Origin: Acidobacteriota bacterium
GTDB lineage: Bacteria; Acidobacteriota; Holophagae; Holophagales; Holophagaceae
Length of the DNA stretch: 52,675 bases
Direction: 5' to 3'
Assembly (NCBI GenBank): GCA_021812805.1
Contig: JAKAMQ010000002.1
Span: 1-52,675, forward strand
Part shown: positions 48,469-52,675 of the stretch, piece after piece
Numbering within the stretch: the first letter of the stretch is position 1
Layout of the letters: each line of letters opens with the position of its first letter
The notes under the pieces: generated by a model
Seen by the model: the letters and a program-made list of their open reading frames with translations, nothing else
What the model was told of the DNA's origin: nothing
The model's database searches: none
Program-made: the position numbers and the translations under genes

Positions 48469-49626
48469 TCAGGGCCGCAGGAGGGTCGCCCGCAGGGCGG
48501 CGGCCAGCGCCTCCACCTCCGCCGGGTCCAGGTGCGCCCCGGTGGTGATCCGCAAGCGGGCCGAACCCTCTGGCACCGTGGGGGGCCGCACGGCGCGCAC
48601 ATCGAAGCCGAGCGCCTGGAGGCGCCCCGCGACCCGCATGGCCTCGGCATCGGGGCCAATGGGCACGGGGATGATGGCGGAGGGCGCATCCGGGTGCCCG
48701 AGGGCGGCCCGGAGGTGGCGGGCGTGGGACAGGGCCCGTTCCCGGCGCCAGGGTTCGGTCTGGGCGAGGTGGACCCCGGCCAGGGCCGCGCCCACGACCG
48801 GCGGGGGCAGGGCCGTGGAGAAGATGAAGCCCCGGGCGGTGTTCACCAGATGTTCCCGGAGGCTGGCCGGGGCGCAGACGAAGGCGCCGAAGCTGCCCAG
48901 GGCTTTGCCCAGGGTGCCCATCACGAGGGGAATCCGTCCATGGACGCCCTGGTGCTCCGCCAGGCCCGCGCCGGTGGCGCCCAGGAGGCCGGTGGCGTGG
49001 GCCTCGTCCACGAGGAGCAGGGCCCGGTGGCGCTCACAGAGCTCCAGCAGCCCCGGCAGATCCGCGGCATCCCCATCCATGCTGAACACGGAATCGGTGG
49101 CCGCCAGGGCCAGGGCCTCCGGCGGAGCCGTGGGGTGCCAGGCCGCGAGGCGGTGGTCCAGGTCCGCCAGATCCAGGTGGCGGTAGATGTGGACCGAGGC
49201 GCCGCGGGCCTTGGCCATGCGGCAGCCGTCCACCAGGGAGGCGTGGTTCAGGGCATCCGAGAAGACCGCGTCACCCGGTTCCAGGAGGGCGGGAATCAGG
49301 GTGGAGTTGGCCTGGAAGCCCGTGTTGAAAAGCAGGCAGGCCTCCGCCCCCTTCCAGGCTGCCAGGGCGGCTTCCAGGCCATCGTGGAGGGGCGTGGTGC
49401 CCCGCAGCAGCCGGGCCGCGCCCGTGCCGGTGCCGAAGCTCCGGGCGGCCTCGGCGGCCGCCTCGGCCAGGCGTGGATCCCGGCGGAGGCCCAGGTAGTC
49501 GTTGGAGCAGACGTCCAGGCCCGCGGGGGGAGCGATGACCCGGTCCCGTCCCTGCTTCTGCCGGAGCACCGCGGCCGCCTGCAGGCGGTCGAGCCAGGGG
49601 AGGGGAATCGGGGCATCGGAGGCCAT
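48469..49626 (-). CDS. bioF: 8-amino-7-oxononanoate synthase
   Basis: A 385-residue alpha-oxoamine synthase joining pimeloyl-ACP/CoA and alanine. It shows CSNDYLGL near residue 40, GTGTGAARLLRGTT, DALNHASLVDGCRMAKA, SVFSMDGDAADL, VDEAHATGLLG and the PLP lysine in GTLGKALGSFGAF. Length matches BioF. The ATG at 49626 is chosen over the upstream Met, which falls in the divergent promoter gap. Unlike bioD and the sensor-bioA unit, its upstream region does not carry the shared 125-bp block. Confidence 0.92.
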   Translation of the reverse strand: MASDAPIPLPWLDRLQAAAVLRQKQGRDRVIAPPAGLDVCSNDYLGLRRDPRLAEAAAEAARSFGTGTGAARLLRGTTPLHDGLEAALAAWKGAEACLLFNTGFQANSTLIPALLEPGDAVFSDALNHASLVDGCRMAKARGASVHIYRHLDLADLDHRLAAWHPTAPPEALALAATDSVFSMDGDAADLPGLLELCERHRALLLVDEAHATGLLGATGAGLAEHQGVHGRIPLVMGTLGKALGSFGAFVCAPASLREHLVNTARGFIFSTALPPPVVGAALAGVHLAQTEPWRRERALSHARHLRAALGHPDAPSAIIPVPIGPDAEAMRVAGRLQALGFDVRAVRPPTVPEGSARLRITTGAHLDPAEVEALAAALRATLLRP

Positions 49627-49732
49627 GGGATCTCGGGGGGGGCGGAACTTCGGGGCCGCTGGAGACAGGGTACGGGAAGGGGCAATGTTAGGATCTAGCA
49701 GGGATCCCGGTTGGACCCTCCAGGAGCGTGGC

Positions 49733-50416
49733 ATGGAGTATCAGCAACAGTGGCAGGGCGTTTCGGCCGGCGCGCGGGACCGCGCCGGGTTCATCCGCAG
49801 TGTCTACCTTTGGCTCATGGGCGGTTTCGCCATTGCCGCCCTCGGGGCCCTCAGCGCCCCGGCGGTGGCCCGGGTTCTGGTGCCCGTGGTCGGCAGTTTC
49901 TTCGGCTGGGCCCTGTTCGGTGCCCAGTTCGGCACCCTGCTCTTCGCTTCGAGGGTCCGCCGCCGCCAGCCCCTCAACCGGGTGGCCTTCGCGCTCTTCA
50001 CCTATGTCTCCGGGATCATCGCCGGCATCGTGGCGCTGGTGGTGGCCCAGGGCGCCGGGTTCCGGCCCGTGCTCACGGCCTTCGGCCTGACAGGCGTGGT
50101 GTTCCTCACCCTCACCGGCACGGCGGTGGTGAGCAAGAAGGATTTCAGCTTCCTCCGGAACTTCGTCATCGTCGGCATCGCCGTCATGTTCTTCGGCGGC
50201 CTGGCCGCGGCCATCTTCCACCTCGACACCTTCGGCCTCGTGATCTCCGGCGTGGCGGTGATCGCCTGCTCTGCGAAGCTGCTGTGGGATACCTCCGCCA
50301 TGCTCCGCACCCAGGATTTCAGTGATCCGGCCGGGTTCGCCCTGGCGCTCTTCGTGAGCCTCTACAACATCCTCCTCGCCCTCATGAACCTGCTCGGTGG
50401 CGGGCGCCGCCGCTAG
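49733..50416 (+). CDS. Bax inhibitor-1 / YccA-like membrane protein
   Basis: 227 residues with seven hydrophobic segments from residue ~20 to the end. It carries BI-1 family features: FIRSVYLWLMGGF at the start, FALFTYVSGIIAGI mid-protein, and a C-terminal LALFVSLYNILLALMNLLG followed by a basic GGGRRR tail. The family is linked to stress, ion leak or FtsH-related roles. CAGGAG precedes the ATG. It is divergent from bioF and 36 bp ahead of a PpiC lipoprotein gene. Confidence 0.88.
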   Translation: MEYQQQWQGVSAGARDRAGFIRSVYLWLMGGFAIAALGALSAPAVARVLVPVVGSFFGWALFGAQFGTLLFASRVRRRQPLNRVAFALFTYVSGIIAGIVALVVAQGAGFRPVLTAFGLTGVVFLTLTGTAVVSKKDFSFLRNFVIVGIAVMFFGGLAAAIFHLDTFGLVISGVAVIACSAKLLWDTSAMLRTQDFSDPAGFALALFVSLYNILLALMNLLGGGRRR

Positions 50417-50452
50417 TTCCCCACGCTGAACCCGACCTTCGGAAGGATCCCC

Positions 50453-51493
50453 ATGCGCCTGTCTCCCCTTGTTGTGATCGCGGGCTTGGCCCTGCTCACC
50501 GCATGCAAGCCCACTCCCCCAGTCGTCACTCCGGCGCCGCCACCTGCCCCGGCCAAGCCTGCCGCTCCTGCTCCGCCCGCGCCCAAGCCCGCGCCGAAGC
50601 CGGAGGACAAGGTGCTCGCCCGGGTGGGGGGCGAACCCATCACCGAGGCGGATTTCGCCGCGGCCTTCAGCATGATGCCCCAGCAGGAACGGATGCAGAT
50701 CCTCATGCTCAAGGGCGGCAAGGAGGAGTTCGTCAAGCGCATGGCCGAGAGCAAGCTCCTGGCCGTGAAGGCGAAAGCCATGGGCCTGGACAAGACCCCG
50801 GAGTACCAGCGGGCCCTGGCGCGCAGCGAGGACGACCTGCTGGCCCGAGCCTACCTGACCAAGGAAGGCGATGCCCTCAAGAGCCAGCTCAAGCTCTCGG
50901 ACGCCGATGTGAAGGCCTACTACGACACCCACCAGTCCGAATTCAAGCAGCCGAACCTGGTCAGCGTGCGGCACATCCTGGTGGCCGTGAAGCGCGATCC
51001 CAAGGAGAAGACCGGGCTGACGGACGCCGAAGCCAGGAAGCGCATCGCCATGCTCCAGGCCGACCTCAGGAAGGGCGCCAAGTTCGACGAACTCGCCAAG
51101 AAGTACAGCGACGATCCCGGCAGCAAGGACAATGGCGGCCTCTACGCGGATGTGGATCCCTCCAACTGGGATCCCGCCTTCGCGAAGGCCGCGGAGACGC
51201 AGCCCATCGGCAAGGTGGGGGCCCCGGTGAAGAGCCAGTACGGCTACCACCTCATCAAGGTCGAGGGCCGGAAGCCCGCCCGGATCATCCCCTTCGAGGA
51301 GGCCAAGGCCCAGGCCCAGCAGATGGCCACGCGGGAGAAGCAGGAACAGGTGTGGGATCACCTCATGGCCACCCTGAAGAAGGAGATCCCCTTCGAACTC
51401 ACCACGCCTGCGCCCTCCGATGAAGCCAAGGCCCATCCGGCCCCGGCCAAGCCGGCCGCTCCCAAGGCGCCGGCCAAGGGGGGTGCCCATTGA
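50453..51493 (+). CDS. PpiC-type peptidyl-prolyl isomerase lipoprotein
   Basis: 346 residues. A lipoprotein signal with lipobox LTAC (Cys18) is followed by a Pro/Ala-rich linker (~20-50), a SurA-like N-terminal helical region (~55-150) and a parvulin domain (~155-260, VSVRHILVAV ... FDELAKKYSDDPGSKDNGG ... GYHLIKVEGR). The tail is again Ala/Pro/Lys-rich. It probably folds outer-membrane proteins in the periplasm. The next gene is a second SurA-like protein whose start overlaps this stop. Confidence 0.9.
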   Translation: MRLSPLVVIAGLALLTACKPTPPVVTPAPPPAPAKPAAPAPPAPKPAPKPEDKVLARVGGEPITEADFAAAFSMMPQQERMQILMLKGGKEEFVKRMAESKLLAVKAKAMGLDKTPEYQRALARSEDDLLARAYLTKEGDALKSQLKLSDADVKAYYDTHQSEFKQPNLVSVRHILVAVKRDPKEKTGLTDAEARKRIAMLQADLRKGAKFDELAKKYSDDPGSKDNGGLYADVDPSNWDPAFAKAAETQPIGKVGAPVKSQYGYHLIKVEGRKPARIIPFEEAKAQAQQMATREKQEQVWDHLMATLKKEIPFELTTPAPSDEAKAHPAPAKPAAPKAPAKGGAH

Positions 51494-52470
51494 GGCGGAT
51501 GGCCCTCCTGTTCTGCCTGCCGGCCCTGCTGGCGGCGGCCCCGCCCCAGGTGATGGACGAGATCCTCGTGGTCGTCAACAACCACATCATCACCAAGCAC
51601 ACCTTCGACCAGGCGGTGGAACAGCAGAATGCGGCCCTCTACCGGGAGTTCTCCGGCAAGGAGCTGGATGCCAAGCTCAAGGACGCCCGCGAGAAGACGC
51701 TCCAGGGGATGATTGACGCCGACCTGCTGGACGACAAGGCCCAGGAGCTGGGCTCCCCGATCACCGATGCCTATGTCCGGGCCAATATCGAGGCCATCAA
51801 GAAGGAGAACAAGTTCGCCTCCGATGCGGACCTGGAGCGCGCCCTGCGCGCCAGTCTGGGCATCGGGCTGGACGAGTTCGCCCGCCGGCAGAAGGAACAG
51901 GCCACCCAGCAGTTCGTGCTGCAGCGGGAGGTCTACTCCAAGGTGGCCGTGGAGGACAACGAGCTGCGCGCCTATTACGAGGACCACAAGGATGAGTACC
52001 GCCTGCCCACCCGCTTCCGCATCCGGGAGCTGGTGCTGGCCAAGGGCGCCACGGACGCGGATCTCGCCGCGGCCCGGGCGAAGCTGGCTGACATCCAGGC
52101 CGCCCTCAAAGCCGGGAAGCCCTTCGAGGCCGAAGTGAAGGCCTACTCCACCAGCCCGAGCCGGGACACCGGCGGCGACCTGGGCTGGCTCAACAAGGGC
52201 CTGCTCCGCCCCAGCATCGAGGACGCGGCGCTGAAGCTGAAGCCGGGCCAGGTGTCCGCGCCGATCGAGACCGACAAGGACATCTACCTGATCCAGCTCA
52301 TCGCGCTGGAGGATGCACCGGTCAAGGATTTCGCCGAGGTGAAGGGCCAGATCCTGAAGAAGCTCCAGGAACCCAAGGCGCAGAATGCCATCGAGCAGTA
52401 CCTGGCCGACCTCCGGAAGCGCGCCAACATCCGCTACATGGTGCCTCGGGCCACGATTCTGAAAGGGTGA
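51490..52470 (+). CDS. SurA-like periplasmic chaperone / PpiC isomerase
   Basis: 326 residues. The signal peptide RRMALLFCLPALLAAA is followed by a SurA N-terminal domain (VMDEILVVVNNHIITKH) and a single parvulin domain (~170-270, FRIRELVLAK ... GGDLGWLNKG). It assists outer-membrane protein folding. A TTG at 51490 overlaps the previous stop and has AAGGGGGG about 7 nt upstream; the ATG at 51499 is the alternative but lies too close to any Shine-Dalgarno sequence. Two isomerase genes in tandem suggest a division of labour. Confidence 0.9.
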   Translation: MRRMALLFCLPALLAAAPPQVMDEILVVVNNHIITKHTFDQAVEQQNAALYREFSGKELDAKLKDAREKTLQGMIDADLLDDKAQELGSPITDAYVRANIEAIKKENKFASDADLERALRASLGIGLDEFARRQKEQATQQFVLQREVYSKVAVEDNELRAYYEDHKDEYRLPTRFRIRELVLAKGATDADLAAARAKLADIQAALKAGKPFEAEVKAYSTSPSRDTGGDLGWLNKGLLRPSIEDAALKLKPGQVSAPIETDKDIYLIQLIALEDAPVKDFAEVKGQILKKLQEPKAQNAIEQYLADLRKRANIRYMVPRATILKG

Positions 52471-52472
52471 CC

Positions 52473-52675
52473 GTGCGCCTGGACGCCTACCTCAAGAAGA
52501 GCCTGCTCATCAAGCGCCGGGAGCTGGCCAACCAGCTCTGCGACGAGGGCATGGTGCGCGTGAACGGGACGCCCCGCCGGGCGGGCCACGAGGTGAAGGT
52601 CCAGGATGAACTCGAATTCCCCCTCTACAATCGGGTCCTGAAGGTCCGGGTGCTGGGATTGCCGGAAGGCAACGT
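52473..52675 (+). CDS. S4-domain RNA-binding protein (RqcP/Hsp15-like), partial at 3' end
   Basis: A GTG start 2 nt after the previous stop opens a frame of 67 codons running off the window. It matches a small S4 RNA-binding domain: MRLDAYLKKSLLIKRRELANQLCDEGMVRVNG followed by AGHEVKVQDELEF. In RqcP/Hsp15-type proteins this domain binds stalled 50S ribosomal complexes. Membership of the rqcP subgroup is likely from its short N-terminus but cannot be settled from a fragment. Confidence 0.8.
   Translation, partial: MRLDAYLKKSLLIKRRELANQLCDEGMVRVNGTPRRAGHEVKVQDELEFPLYNRVLKVRVLGLPEGN

Noticed and set aside
47273-49186. 637-codon plus-strand frame running through the TPR and bioF region
   Set aside because: It is Arg/Pro/Ser-rich, crosses repeat copy C, and lies opposite two well-supported genes.

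Overview
The window is about 52.7 kb of GC-rich, densely packed bacterial chromosome. The gene content suggests a Gram-negative member of the Acidobacteriota, most likely class Holophagae (Geothrix-like). This is an inference from three things: a eukaryote-type citrate synthase, a short Oar-like TonB-dependent receptor with a carboxypeptidase-regulatory-like domain, and many PAS-rich sensor kinases. No rRNA, tRNA, CRISPR array, prophage or complete insertion sequence was seen.

Layout. 1-9.4 kb holds the tail of an unknown gene, a family 2 glycosyltransferase divergent from a CPA2-type cation/proton antiporter, rpsT (S20) with a partly duplicated tail and terminator, then a run of transketolase N-terminal half, argS, a GxxExxY cassette and pyrG, facing gltA. 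9.5-17.6 kb holds a DUF3187 outer-membrane protein, lysS, a DegT-type aminotransferase, a PilZ protein, rplI, an HU protein, and a sulfide:quinone-oxidoreductase-like flavoprotein with a 66-residue partner, facing a LysR regulator. 17.7-23.3 kb holds a membrane histidine kinase, an ALDH7-type aldehyde dehydrogenase, pruA and a DUF488 protein. 23.3-28.0 kb is a four-gene minus-strand operon with overlapping genes: corrinoid protein, UroD-like methyltransferase, DUF1638 protein and a PAS/REC hybrid kinase. 28.2-33.9 kb holds an MscS channel, a 1,163-residue multi-PAS hybrid kinase and an exported MsrB-MsrA fusion. 34-42 kb centres on biotin: an unusual Cache sensor, bioA and a small TonB-dependent receptor form one unit, and bioD lies separately. 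Two large secreted proteins are transcribed divergently from these units. 46-52.7 kb holds a second small membrane kinase, a short repeat-tailed protein, a TPR protein, bioF, a Bax-inhibitor-1-like protein, two PpiC/SurA-type folding factors and the start of an S4-domain protein.

Three kinds of repeated non-coding DNA stand out. (1) Three elements with 'accacgaagac / accgccaagac'-type terminal inverted repeats lie in intergenic gaps; one carries the GxxExxY gene and two are short and gene-less. (2) Three copies of a modular hairpin repeat each begin 3-8 nt after a stop codon, in the same orientation as the gene before them. One copy lacks the second hairpin. (3) A ~125-bp block is shared by the two intergenic regions upstream of bioD and of the sensor-bioA-receptor unit. 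It contains a promoter-like pair pointing at the biotin genes.

How the genes may work together. Biotin synthesis (bioA, bioD, bioF) is scattered but may share regulation through the duplicated block. The corrinoid operon looks like a C1/methyl-transfer module coupled to signalling. The two aldehyde dehydrogenases suggest lysine and proline/glutamate catabolism. The SQR-like protein, small partner and LysR cluster suggest regulated sulfur oxidation or detoxification. All functions are read from sequence motifs and from knowledge of the families; no database search was run.
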